NCBI RefSeq assembly: GCF_030814215.1
Contig: NZ_JAUSUT010000001.1
Coordinates: forward strand, 5,766,001-5,830,000
Source: Amycolatopsis thermophila
GTDB lineage: Bacteria; Actinomycetota; Actinomycetes; Mycobacteriales; Pseudonocardiaceae
Length of the DNA: 64,000 bases
Direction of reading: 5' to 3'
Made by a program: the position numbers and the translations under genes. Numbering within the stretch: position 1 is the stretch's first letter; every line of letters starts with the position of its first letter. The notes beneath the pieces are model-generated. The model was not told where the DNA came from. It made no database searches and saw nothing but the letters and a program-made list of their open reading frames with translations. Positions 39,572 to 47,525 of the stretch are shown one piece after another.

Positions 39572-40458
39572 CGGACCTCCGGAGTTTCGTGGGTCAGACG
39601 CGTGGCCCGGGCGGCCAGCACGACCACGCCGGCGAGGACGACCAGCCCGGCCACGGCCGCCCCGGTGATTGCGGCCGGGTCGGTGGTGGCGGTCTCCCCC
39701 AGCCACCACAGCCCGATCGCGACGCCGACGAGCGGGTCGAGCGCGGTGATCACGGCCAGCGCCGGGGTGAGGAACTCGCCGCGCTGGAAGGTGTTCTGGC
39801 TCAGCAGGAACCCCATCGGCCCGACCACGCACACCACGTAGAGCACGGGGTGCGTGAACGGTGCGAGGAGGTCCTCGCGCGCCTGACCGGCGACCACCTT
39901 CATCAGCCCCGCGGTGACGCCGTAGAGGACGCCGGTGGCGACCGCGAGGCCCAGCACGGCCGCCGCCCCGGAGGCGAGCACCGACACGGCGAGCCCGGCC
40001 ACGGTCAGCGCGGCCAACGTCAAGGCCAGCGCCACCGGTGCCGGGCCGGACACGAACGTCGTCGTGCCGGTCTCGCCCGGGCGGGCCAGGACCATGAACA
40101 CCGCCAGCCCGGCCACGCACAGCACCGACCCCGCGGCGAGGACGGCGTCGGGCGGGCGGTGTTCCAGACGGGCGGAGAAGAACCCGGCGAAGATCAGCGA
40201 CGTCACCAGCAGCGGCTGGACCACCAGCAGCGGCGCGAACGCCAGCGCCACCAGCTGCAGCACGAGGCCGGCGACGGTGGCGGCGATCCCGGCCAGCCAC
40301 AGCGGGCGGCGCACCAGCCGGGACAGCAGGGCCGGGTCGAGCGTGCGGGCCCGGTCGACCTGTTTCGTGGCGCGCGCCTGGGCGGCGCTGGCCAGTCCCA
40401 TCAGGGCGGCCCCGGTGACCGCGGCCGGGACGGCCACCACCAGCGAGCTCGTCGGCAC
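39568..40458 (-). CDS. DMT-superfamily (EamA/NIPA-like) membrane protein
   Basis: A 296-residue protein with nine to ten hydrophobic helices in two related halves. GTG (VPTSSLVVAVPAAVTGAAL) with GGGGGAAGG upstream. Characteristic are LVVQPLLVTSLIFAG in the first half and LTPALAVITALDPLVGVAIGLWWLGE in the second. DMT proteins transport metabolites or flip lipids. Translational coupling with the glycolipid glycosyltransferase suggests, but does not prove, that it moves the product or the lipid acceptor. Confidence 0.85.
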   Translation of the reverse strand: MPTSSLVVAVPAAVTGAALMGLASAAQARATKQVDRARTLDPALLSRLVRRPLWLAGIAATVAGLVLQLVALAFAPLLVVQPLLVTSLIFAGFFSARLEHRPPDAVLAAGSVLCVAGLAVFMVLARPGETGTTTFVSGPAPVALALTLAALTVAGLAVSVLASGAAAVLGLAVATGVLYGVTAGLMKVVAGQAREDLLAPFTHPVLYVVCVVGPMGFLLSQNTFQRGEFLTPALAVITALDPLVGVAIGLWWLGETATTDPAAITGAAVAGLVVLAGVVVLAARATRLTHETPEVR

Positions 40459-40508
40459 CCTTCCCCCTCGGGGCGGTGATCGGTGTTCACCACGACGGTA
40501 GCGGGGAA

Positions 40509-40520
40509 CGATGATCATCG
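40509..40520. promoter_or_regulatory. palindrome CGATGATCATCG in divergent promoter region
   Basis: A perfect 12-bp palindrome in the 111-bp region between the DMT/glycosyltransferase operon and the SGNH hydrolase gene. No associated regulator gene is adjacent. Confidence 0.35.
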
Positions 40521-40569
40521 GGACCGGGGTTCACAAGGGCTTCGGCGGCTCTTCTCTAAACTGCCACCG

Positions 40570-41646
40570 GTGCGACGGTATCGGTGGTGGATCGGCGGGG
40601 GCGTTGCGCTCTTCGTCGCGGCCCTGGTGGGGATCTTCGTGTTCGCCGGGCCCAGCACACCACCCGGGCCGATCCAGCGTCCCGGCCCACCGGGCACCGG
40701 CCCGCTGACGATCGTGTCGATGGGCGACAGCACGCTCTCCGGTGAGGGCGCGGGCAACTACACCGCCGACACCAACGGCGCCAACGGCGACTGGTGCCAC
40801 CGCTCCCCCGACGCGACGGTGAAGAAGACCGACGTCCCCGGCATCGTGGAGAAGGTCAACCTGGCGTGCTCGGGCGCACCGGCCGCGCAGGTCGGTCTGG
40901 GCGAGGCGAAGCAGTGGACCGAGCCGTCGCAGGCCGGGCAGCTGGCGGAGCTGGTGAAGACCCACCGGGTCGCGGCGATCGTGGTCGCGGTGGGTGCCAA
41001 CGACGATCCACACTTCTCGCAGCTGATCTCGCAGTGCTTCCAGGCGTGGTTCGTCTCGGGCAACGCGCCCTGCCGCACCGCGATCGCGCCGACGTGGCAG
41101 CAGCGGGTCGACGCGATGGTGCCGAAGGTGGTGTCCGCGCTCGGCGACATCAAGTCGGTGCTCGCCCGCGCCGGGTACCGGCCCGACGACTACCAGCTGG
41201 TGCTGCAGTCCTACGCCGCGCCGATCGGGCCGGGCATCCCGGCGAACCTGCAGAACCTCAACGGGTGCCCGTTCCGCACCGAGGACCTGCAGTGGGTGGT
41301 CGAGCGGGGCGTGCCGGTGCTGTCCCGTGGTCTGGCGGCGGCCGCCGCGCAGGCCGGCGTCCGGTTCCTGGACCTGTCGCGAGCCGGCATCGGGCACGAG
41401 GCGTGCAGCGGCGGCGCCGATGCCTCGAAGGAATGGTTCAGCCGGCTGACGCTGCAGCTGAACGACCTCGCGGACGCCGATCGCGCCGGTCATGCCATCC
41501 AGGAATCGTTCCACCCGAACGCCAACGGCCACGCGCAGATCGGCCGGTGCCTGACGGAGTTCCTGGCCACCGCCGAACCGGCCGCCGCCTGCCTCTCCGG
41601 CGCCGACGGCAACCTCCATCCCGCGGCGGCGGTCACGGCCGGGTGA
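40570..41646 (+). CDS. membrane-anchored SGNH hydrolase
   Basis: About 358 residues starting at GTG (VRRYRWWIGGGVALFVAALVGIF): a signal anchor, a Pro-rich linker (PSTPPGPIQRPGPPG), then a SGNH domain. Catalytic Ser in SMGDSTLSGEGAG, Gly/Asn in VAVGANDDPHF and His in SFHPNANGHAQIG. Eight or so Cys suggest disulfides outside the membrane. An alternative start at 40483 would add ~29 residues without homologous features. Probably an extracytoplasmic esterase acting on cell-envelope lipids or polymers. Confidence 0.88.
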   Translation: MRRYRWWIGGGVALFVAALVGIFVFAGPSTPPGPIQRPGPPGTGPLTIVSMGDSTLSGEGAGNYTADTNGANGDWCHRSPDATVKKTDVPGIVEKVNLACSGAPAAQVGLGEAKQWTEPSQAGQLAELVKTHRVAAIVVAVGANDDPHFSQLISQCFQAWFVSGNAPCRTAIAPTWQQRVDAMVPKVVSALGDIKSVLARAGYRPDDYQLVLQSYAAPIGPGIPANLQNLNGCPFRTEDLQWVVERGVPVLSRGLAAAAAQAGVRFLDLSRAGIGHEACSGGADASKEWFSRLTLQLNDLADADRAGHAIQESFHPNANGHAQIGRCLTEFLATAEPAAACLSGADGNLHPAAAVTAG

Positions 41647-41669
41647 GAGGCTGGGCGCCCGGTGCGCCG

Positions 41670-41969
41670 CTACAGGTCGAGTGCGGCGCGGAGGGCGATG
41701 TCCACCTGTTCCTGCGTCTGCTGGTCGATCTCGGCGATGCGTTCGACGAGCCACCCGCGGTACAGGCGGGTCAGGAAGAGCGTCGAGATCCAGAAGCGGC
41801 TGTCCAGGGCGACGCCGAGGATGTCCTGCGGGTCCTCCTCGAGCAGCTCCGTCCCGATGAGCCACGGGCGCTCCGACTCGTTCACCCCGTCGGACGACAG
41901 CAGCAGCACAGTGCGTTCCCGCGCGGGCTGGGTGGGCGGCTTGTACGCCCAGATTTCACCCTTCCGCAC
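41670..41969 (-). CDS. MazF/PemK-like toxin
   Basis: A 99-residue protein from GTG (VRKGEIWAYKPPTQPARERTVL). The first strands (GEIW and RTVLLLSSDGVN) match the MazF/PemK SH3-like fold; the rest diverges but keeps the size. MazF toxins are mRNA interferases. The RHH antitoxin gene ends 14 bp inside it, upstream on the same strand, as in toxin-antitoxin operons. A divergent or inactive member cannot be excluded. Confidence 0.75.
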   Translation of the reverse strand: MRKGEIWAYKPPTQPARERTVLLLSSDGVNESERPWLIGTELLEEDPQDILGVALDSRFWISTLFLTRLYRGWLVERIAEIDQQTQEQVDIALRAALDL

Positions 41970-42183
41970 GCAGGTCCTTCTCGGCCGCGGCCAGTTCGGC
42001 CTCGTCAGCCGCCGCGAGTGCTTCGGCACCGTGCGGTCGCGAGCGGTAACCGGTGCGGACCGCCTCGCGGCGGGCGGCTCGCGACAGCCACGCGGACAAC
42101 GAGACGCCGTGCGCCTTCGCCGCGCGTTCGGCGTACTCGATCGCCGCGGTGTCCAGCGAGAGCGTGACCTTCCGAGTTGCCAT
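41956..42183 (-). CDS. RHH-type antitoxin
   Basis: A 75-residue protein starting MATRKVTLSLDTAAIEYAERAAKA with the ribbon-helix-helix at 1-45 (VSLSAWLSRAARREAV) and an acidic, Ala-rich tail (LAAADEAELAAAEKDLRAEG) of the kind that neutralises MazF. AAAAGG is 5 bp before the ATG. The DNA-binding half should autoregulate the pair. A start at 42201 (MSTIKG) is an alternative. Confidence 0.8.
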   Translation of the reverse strand: MATRKVTLSLDTAAIEYAERAAKAHGVSLSAWLSRAARREAVRTGYRSRPHGAEALAAADEAELAAAEKDLRAEG

Positions 42184-42215
42184 ACCTTTTATCGTACTCA
42201 TCGCCCGGCGCTCTG

Positions 42216-42668
42216 TCACACCGTCGGCGGACGGCCCTCGAACGGCGTGGACAGCACGACCGTCGTGCGGGTGGAGACCTTCGCCGCTTCCCGGATCCGC
42301 CGCAGCAGCTCCTCCAGATCGCGCGGCGACGCGACCCGCACCAACAGGATGTAGGACTCGTCCCCCGCCACCGAGTAACACGACTCGATCTCGCGGATGT
42401 GCTCGATGCGCTGCGGATAGTCGTCCGGCGCGGCCGGGTCGTTCGGGGTCAGCGAGATCAGCGCGGTCAGCGGCAGGCCGATCTGCTCGCTGTCCAGCCG
42501 CGCCACGTACCCCTGGATCACGCCACGCTGCTCCAGCCGCCGCACGCGCTGGTGCACCGCCGACACCGACAGTCCCACCCGCTCGGCCAGATCGGTGAAG
42601 CTGCACCGGCCGTCCCCGGCCAGTTCCCGCGCGATCGCCTGGTCCAGCGGCTCCAGCGGCCCGCTCAC
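42216..42668 (-). CDS. Lrp/AsnC family transcriptional regulator
   Basis: A 150-residue regulator with the AsnC helix-turn-helix (LDQAIARELAGDGRCSFTDL, then GLSVSAVHQRVRRLEQRGVI) and an AsnC ligand domain (GLPLTALISLT, SYILLVRVASPRDLEEL). GTG start overlaps the M24 peptidase stop by 4 bp, so it is translated with that peptidase. Lrp-type proteins sense amino acids, which fits a dipeptidase partner. Confidence 0.92.
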   Translation of the reverse strand: MSGPLEPLDQAIARELAGDGRCSFTDLAERVGLSVSAVHQRVRRLEQRGVIQGYVARLDSEQIGLPLTALISLTPNDPAAPDDYPQRIEHIREIESCYSVAGDESYILLVRVASPRDLEELLRRIREAAKVSTRTTVVLSTPFEGRPPTV

Positions 42669-43807
42669 GAGTCGAGCACGACGAGCTCGTGCGGGCGCTG
42701 GTTGAGCGGTTCCACCCCGTCGGCGGTGACGACCACGATGTCCTCGATCCGGGCGCCCCACCGGCCCGGCCGGTAGATGCCCGGTTCGACGGAGAACGCC
42801 ATGCCCGGCTCCAGCACCAGGTCGTTGCCCTCGACGAGGTAGGGCTCCTCGTGCACGTCGAGCCCGATCCCGTGCCCGGTGCGGTGGATGAAGAACTCCC
42901 CGTACCCGGCGTCGGCGATGATCTCGCGCGCCGCGGCGTCGATCGACTGCGCCGTCACGCCCGGCCGCACCGCCTCGACCGCGGCCTGTTGCGCGCGCTG
43001 CAGCACCGCGTAGGTCTCGGCCACGTCGGCGTCCCGCGGCTCGCCGACGGCGTAGGTGCGGGTGGAGTCGGAGTTGTAGCCCTCGGGGATCGGGCCGCCG
43101 ATGTCGACGACCACCACGTCACCGCGCTCGATGACCCGGCCGGACACGTCGTGGTGCGGGCTGGCGCCGTTCGGGCCCGACCCGACGATCACGAAGTCGG
43201 CACGCAGGTGGCCCTCCTCGACGATCGCGGCGGCGATGTCGGCGCCGACCTCGGCCTCGGTCCGGCCGGGACGCAGCCACTCGGCGACCCGGGCGTGCAC
43301 CCGGTCGATGGCGGCGCCGGCCCTGCGCAGCGCGTCGATCTCGGCGGCGTCCTTGCGCATCCGCAACTCGCGGATCACCGGCCCGGCCAGCGTCTGCTCC
43401 GCGGAGCCGAGCGCGGCGCGGAAGGCCAGCACGTGCAACGCGATCAGCCCGTCGCTGACGGCGACCCGGCCGGGTTTGCCGAGCCGGTCGGCCACCATGC
43501 GGTAGGGGTCCTCACCGTCGACCCAGGTGACCACCTCGACGCCGAGTTCCCCCGTCGGCACCGCCGCGTAGCCGGGGGCCTCCAGCTTCGGCACGACGAG
43601 GGCCGGGGTGCCCTCGGCCGGCACCACGAGCGTCGTCAGCCGTTCGAACGAGCCGCCGGCCTCGCCGAGCAGGTACCGCAGGTCCGAACCCGGCGCGATG
43701 AGCAGGGCGTCGGTGCCGGCGTCGGCAGCGGCGGCGCGGGCCCGGTCGAGGCGGGCGCGCAGGGTTTCCGGGGCGAGGGCTGGGATCTCGGGTGAACGGG
43801 ACGACAT
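42665..43807 (-). CDS. pepE: M24 family Xaa-Pro peptidase
   Basis: A 380-residue creatinase-fold peptidase. The N-terminal domain covers ~1-135; the metal ligands are in VVVDIGGPIPEGYNSDSTRTY (two Asp), FIHRTGHGIGLDVHE (His), FSVEPGIYRPGRWGARIED (two Glu). Homologous to mycobacterial PepE (Rv2089c), which also borders a 5'-3' exonuclease gene, divergently. It removes amino acids before proline in cytoplasmic peptides. Translationally coupled to the Lrp regulator downstream. Confidence 0.93.
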   Translation of the reverse strand: MSSRSPEIPALAPETLRARLDRARAAAADAGTDALLIAPGSDLRYLLGEAGGSFERLTTLVVPAEGTPALVVPKLEAPGYAAVPTGELGVEVVTWVDGEDPYRMVADRLGKPGRVAVSDGLIALHVLAFRAALGSAEQTLAGPVIRELRMRKDAAEIDALRRAGAAIDRVHARVAEWLRPGRTEAEVGADIAAAIVEEGHLRADFVIVGSGPNGASPHHDVSGRVIERGDVVVVDIGGPIPEGYNSDSTRTYAVGEPRDADVAETYAVLQRAQQAAVEAVRPGVTAQSIDAAAREIIADAGYGEFFIHRTGHGIGLDVHEEPYLVEGNDLVLEPGMAFSVEPGIYRPGRWGARIEDIVVVTADGVEPLNQRPHELVVLDS

Positions 43808-43860
43808 GCCACGCAGCGTATCTGGCCCGGGCCGCGACCGCGTCTGGCAGGCTGTGCTCC

Positions 43861-44799
43861 GTGACACTTGCCCTGCTGGACTCCGCGAGCCTGTACTTCC
43901 GGTCGTTCTACGCGTTGCCCGATTCGATGACGGCACCGGACGGCACGCCGGTCAACGCGGTGCGCGGGTTCACCGACACGCTGGCCCGCATCGTCACCGA
44001 CCGGCGGCCCAGCCGGCTCGTGGCGTGCCTGGACGCGGACTGGCGGCCGCAGTTCCGGACCGAGCTGCTGCCCAGTTACAAGGCGCACCGTGTGGCCGAC
44101 GCCGAGGCCAACGAGGAGGAGGTGCCCGACACGCTCACCCCGCAGGTGCCGATCATCCTCGAGTTGCTGGAGGCGTTCGGGTTCGCCACCGCGGAGGCGG
44201 CCGGGTACGAGGCCGACGACGTCATCGGCGCGCTCACCGCGCGGGAGAAGACCGACCCGGTCGAGGTGATCACCGGGGACCGGGACCTGTTCCAGCTGGT
44301 GCGCACCGAGCCGACCCCGGCGTCGGTGATCTACGTGGGCAAGGGCTGGGCCAAGGCGGAGGTGCTGGGGCCGCCGGAGATCGCCGAGCGCTACGGCGTG
44401 CCGGTGGCCGGCGCGGGCACGGCGTACGCGGAGATGGCCGTGCTGCGCGGCGACCCGTCCGACGGGCTGCCGGGCGTGGCCGGGATCGGTGAGAAGACCG
44501 CGGCGAAGCTGATCACCCAGTTCGGGTCGCTGGACGGCCTGATCGCGGCGGCCGCGGAGGGCAGCAAGGACGTGCCGCCGAAGACGCGGGTGAAGCTCGC
44601 CGAGGCCGCGGAGTACCTGCGGGTGGCGCCGACGGTGGTGCGGGTCGCCGCCGACGCGCCGGTGGAGATGTCCGGGCCGGACACCCTGCCCGTCACCCCG
44701 GCCGACCCGGACCGCGTCGTCGAGCTGGCGGAACGGTGGAACCTGGGCGGCTCGGTGACGCGGCTGGTCAAGGCCCTCACGGCGGCCGCCCGCCGCTGA
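43861..44799 (+). CDS. 5'-3' exonuclease (FEN/PolA-N type)
   Basis: A 312-residue stand-alone flap-nuclease domain starting at GTG (VTLALLDSASLYFRSFYALPDS). Metal-binding acidic residues are seen in LDSASL, CLDADWRPQFR, YEADDVIGAL and VITGDRDLFQLV; the helix-hairpin-helix is GLPGVAGIGEKTAAKLI. It trims 5' flaps or RNA primers alongside DNA polymerase I. Homologue of Rv2090 in M. tuberculosis, with the same divergent neighbour. Confidence 0.93.
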   Translation: MTLALLDSASLYFRSFYALPDSMTAPDGTPVNAVRGFTDTLARIVTDRRPSRLVACLDADWRPQFRTELLPSYKAHRVADAEANEEEVPDTLTPQVPIILELLEAFGFATAEAAGYEADDVIGALTAREKTDPVEVITGDRDLFQLVRTEPTPASVIYVGKGWAKAEVLGPPEIAERYGVPVAGAGTAYAEMAVLRGDPSDGLPGVAGIGEKTAAKLITQFGSLDGLIAAAAEGSKDVPPKTRVKLAEAAEYLRVAPTVVRVAADAPVEMSGPDTLPVTPADPDRVVELAERWNLGGSVTRLVKALTAAARR

Positions 44800-45438
44800 T
44801 CAGCCTCCGGAGGCGACGGCCGCGCGCTGGGTCTGGATGGCCTTGCGCAGCGCGGTCACCACGGGTTCGACCGGGCGGCTCAGCTCGGCCAGCCGCGCCT
44901 TGTACTGGCGCCGTTCGGCGCGGCTGAGGATCGTGCGCAGTTCGGCGGTGCCGGCCAGGGCGCACAGCGCGCCGAGGCGGGGGTCGACCCGGTAGGCCGG
45001 TTGCGCGCCGCGCACGGTGCGGCGCACCTCCTCGGCCAGGCGTTTCGCGTCCGGGGTGTGGCGCAGCGCGATCCGCGGGACCGGGAACAGGCCGAGCACG
45101 CGGCCGGTCTCGACCTTGATCACCCGTTGCTCGGCCAGGTGGTCGCGCACCGCCGGCACCATTTTGGAGCTGCGCCGCGACACCCAGCGCCGCCAGGACC
45201 GGGCCGGGGCGTCCCTGATCTCCAGCAGCACCGGTTCGAGCACCGGGTCCAGCGCGGCCGCCCGGCCGGCGGGCACGGCCTTGCCGCCGTCGTCGACGAG
45301 GTGCCCGCCGAGCACCAGGTCGGCCAGGGCGGCGGCGCGCAGCGCGTAGCCCAGTTCGGACCGCGAGGCCAGGCGCTTCTTCTGCGTGTCGTAGGCCAGC
45401 AGGAAGAGCTGCCCGGCCAGCGAGTCAGGTCGTTGCAT
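44800..45438 (-). CDS. GPP34 (GOLPH3/Vps74-like) protein
   Basis: A 212-residue protein starting [23 protein letters not shown]. The helix-rich GPP34 fold has the recurring [22 protein letters not shown] and [14 protein letters not shown] elements. In eukaryotes this fold binds phosphatidylinositol-4-phosphate and glycosyltransferases in the Golgi; in actinobacteria its role is unknown. It overlaps the RHH gene by 14 bp, in an operon with an SPFH protein. Confidence 0.85.
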   Translation of the reverse strand: MQRPDSLAGQLFLLAYDTQKKRLASRSELGYALRAAALADLVLGGHLVDDGGKAVPAGRAAALDPVLEPVLLEIRDAPARSWRRWVSRRSSKMVPAVRDHLAEQRVIKVETGRVLGLFPVPRIALRHTPDAKRLAEEVRRTVRGAQPAYRVDPRLGALCALAGTAELRTILSRAERRQYKARLAELSRPVEPVVTALRKAIQTQRAAVASGG

Positions 45439-45637
45439 CGTCGTCCTCTTTCCTGGGACGTCCCCGCGGACGCATGCGGCCGACCTCACGGGGCAGCCGT
45501 CCGGCGTCCGCGAGTGCCTTCCGCAGCAGGAACTCGATCTGGGCGTTGGTGCTGCGCAGCTCGTCCCCGGCCCAGCGCGCCAGCGCGTCGTGCACGGCCG
45601 GGTCGAGCCGCAGCAGGATCTTCTTGCGTTCCGGCAT
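45425..45637 (-). CDS. small RHH/Arc-type DNA-binding protein
   Basis: A 70-residue protein starting [29 protein letters not shown], with one Arc-type ribbon-helix-helix at 3-48 and an Arg/Pro/Asp tail ([16 protein letters not shown]). It sits directly between the SPFH gene (no gap) and GPP34 gene (overlap), so it is co-translated. Likely an operon-specific repressor, though it could also be a nucleoid or SPFH-associated factor. Confidence 0.85.
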   Translation of the reverse strand: MPERKKILLRLDPAVHDALARWAGDELRSTNAQIEFLLRKALADAGRLPREVGRMRPRGRPRKEDDDATT

Positions 45638-46531
45638 CTACTGGTACAGCGTTCCGGTGTTGACCACCGGCTGCGCGTCGCGATCACCGACGAGGACGAC
45701 GAGGAGGTTGCTCACCATCGTCGCTTTGCGTTCCTCGTCGAGCTCGACGACGTCGTGCTCGGCCAGGCGGTCCAGTGCCATCTCCACCATGCCGACCGCA
45801 CCTTCGACGATGCGCTGGCGCGCGGCCACCACGGCCCCGGCCTGCTGGCGCCGCAGCATCGCCTGGGCTATCTCGGGCGCGTAGGCCAGGTGCGTGATCC
45901 GCGATTCGATGATCTTCACCCCGGCGGAGGCGACGCGGGCAGCGATCTCGGCGGACAGCTTCTCGGTGATCTCATCGGCGTTGTCCCGCAGCGACATCCG
46001 GTTGTCGTCCGGCGTGTCGTAGGGGTAGGCGTTCGCGATGTGCCGCACCGCGGTCTCGCTCTGGATGGCGACGAACTCGGCGAAGTCGTCGACCTCGAAC
46101 GTGGCCTGCGCGGTGTCGGCGACCTGCCACACCACCACCGCGGCGATCTCGATCGGGTTGCCGTCGGCCTCGTTCACCTTCGCCACGCCGGTCTCGTGGT
46201 TGCGGATGCGGGTGGAGACCTTGCGCCGCTGGGTGAACGGGTTGACCCACTGCAGCCCGGCGGTGCGCACGGTGCCGACGTAGCGGCCGAGCAGCTGCAC
46301 CACGCGCGCCTCCCCCGGCGCCACCGGGGTCAGGCCGCCGAGAAGCACCACACCGGCGATCAAGGCGACGATTCCGCCGCCCATGATTCCCCCGGACCCG
46401 TGACCAACGGTGATCAGCACGATGCCGGCGGCCATCAGCAGCAGCGCCAGCCCCAGCATCGCGAACCCGTTGACCACGGTCGCCTGCCGTTCGCGCGTGC
46501 TCGGCGCCGGCATGTCCACGATTGTCTCCAC
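45638..46531 (-). CDS. SPFH/band 7 membrane protein
   Basis: A 297-residue protein starting at GTG behind GAGGGGAG. Two hydrophobic helices near 22-70 ([20 protein letters not shown], then [16 protein letters not shown]) precede the band 7 domain ([30 protein letters not shown]). Unlike the SPFH protein at 1240, it has no long coiled coil or Pro/Gln tail. First gene of an operon with RHH and GPP34; divergent from an ABC exporter. Probably a scaffold of membrane microdomains. Confidence 0.9.
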   Translation of the reverse strand: METIVDMPAPSTRERQATVVNGFAMLGLALLLMAAGIVLITVGHGSGGIMGGGIVALIAGVVLLGGLTPVAPGEARVVQLLGRYVGTVRTAGLQWVNPFTQRRKVSTRIRNHETGVAKVNEADGNPIEIAAVVVWQVADTAQATFEVDDFAEFVAIQSETAVRHIANAYPYDTPDDNRMSLRDNADEITEKLSAEIAARVASAGVKIIESRITHLAYAPEIAQAMLRRQQAGAVVAARQRIVEGAVGMVEMALDRLAEHDVVELDEERKATMVSNLLVVLVGDRDAQPVVNTGTLYQ

Positions 46532-46575
46532 GGAAGAGCTCCCCTCGCTTGCCTCGATGGCTTGAATGTAGCATA

Positions 46576-46585
46576 GTGATATCAC
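46576..46585. promoter_or_regulatory. palindrome GTGATATCAC between SPFH operon and ABC exporter
   Basis: A perfect 10-bp palindrome in an AT-rich stretch (TAGCATA before it, ATTTTCTA after it), 45 bp from the SPFH start and 29 bp from the ABC start. AT-rich DNA is rare in this window, and the adjacent RHH protein is a natural candidate to bind it. Confidence 0.55.
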
Positions 46586-46613
46586 ATTTTCTATCGAGTG
46601 AATGGGGGACCAC

Positions 46614-47525
46614 GTGGCGGACGGGCAACTGGAGATCGACGGCCTGACCAAGCGTTACGGGCCGAGACAGGCGTTGTCGGACATGACGTTCGAGGTCCGC
46701 GCGGGCGAGCTGTTCGGGTTCGTCGGCAGCAACGGCGCGGGCAAGACCACGACGATGCGGATCGTGCTGGGGGTACTGGCGGCCGATGACGGTGAGGTGC
46801 GCTGGGACGGCGCGCCGGTGACGCTGGAGACGCGCCGTCACATCGGCTACATGCCCGAGGAGCGCGGCCTGTACCCGAAGATGAAGGTCGGCGAGCAGCT
46901 GGTGTACCTGGCCCGGTTGCACGGGATGCCGGCCTCGGCTGCGCGCCGGTCGGTCGAGGCGTGGACCGAGCGGCTCGGGGTGGCCGCGCGCCGCGACGAC
47001 GAGGTGCAGAAGCTCAGCCTGGGCAACCAGCAGCGGGTGCAGCTGGCCGCGGCGCTGGTGCACGATCCGGCGATCCTGGTGCTCGACGAGCCGTTCTCCG
47101 GGCTGGACCCGGTCGCGGTGGACGTGATGAGCCAGGTGCTGCGGGAGAAGGCCGCCGAGGGCGTGCCGGTGGTGTTCTCCAGCCACCAGCTCGACCTGGT
47201 GGAGCGGTTGTGCGACCGGATCGGCATCGTGCGCGACGGGCGCATGGTCGCCTGCGGCACGGTGTCGGAGCTGCAGGCCGGCTCGGTCGTGCGGCTCGTG
47301 GTCGACGCGCCGGCCGCGCCGCCGGGCTGGGCCGAGGGGCTGCCGGGGGTGACCGTGCTGCGGCACGAGGGCGGGCGCACCGAGCTGGAGCTGGCCGAAG
47401 GCGCCGATGACCAGGCCGTGCTGCGCGCGGCGCTGGCGAGCGGGCCGGTGCACGAGTTCGCGCGGCGCCGGCAGTCGCTGACCGAGTTGTTCCGGCACGT
47501 CGTGACCGAGGAGGTGGCGGCATGA
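46614..47525 (+). CDS. ABC transporter ATP-binding protein (DUF4162-type)
   Basis: A 303-residue ATPase starting at GTG behind GGGGGA. Walker A GSNGAGKTT near 35-43, signature LSLGNQQRVQLAAAL, Walker B ILVLDEPFSGLDP, switch SSHQLDLVE. A C-terminal DUF4162-like domain (VVRLVVDAPAAPPGWAEGLP) is typical of Na+ or drug-export ABC-2 systems. Its stop overlaps the start of the permease gene (ATGA). Confidence 0.93.
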   Translation: MADGQLEIDGLTKRYGPRQALSDMTFEVRAGELFGFVGSNGAGKTTTMRIVLGVLAADDGEVRWDGAPVTLETRRHIGYMPEERGLYPKMKVGEQLVYLARLHGMPASAARRSVEAWTERLGVAARRDDEVQKLSLGNQQRVQLAAALVHDPAILVLDEPFSGLDPVAVDVMSQVLREKAAEGVPVVFSSHQLDLVERLCDRIGIVRDGRMVACGTVSELQAGSVVRLVVDAPAAPPGWAEGLPGVTVLRHEGGRTELELAEGADDQAVLRAALASGPVHEFARRRQSLTELFRHVVTEEVAA

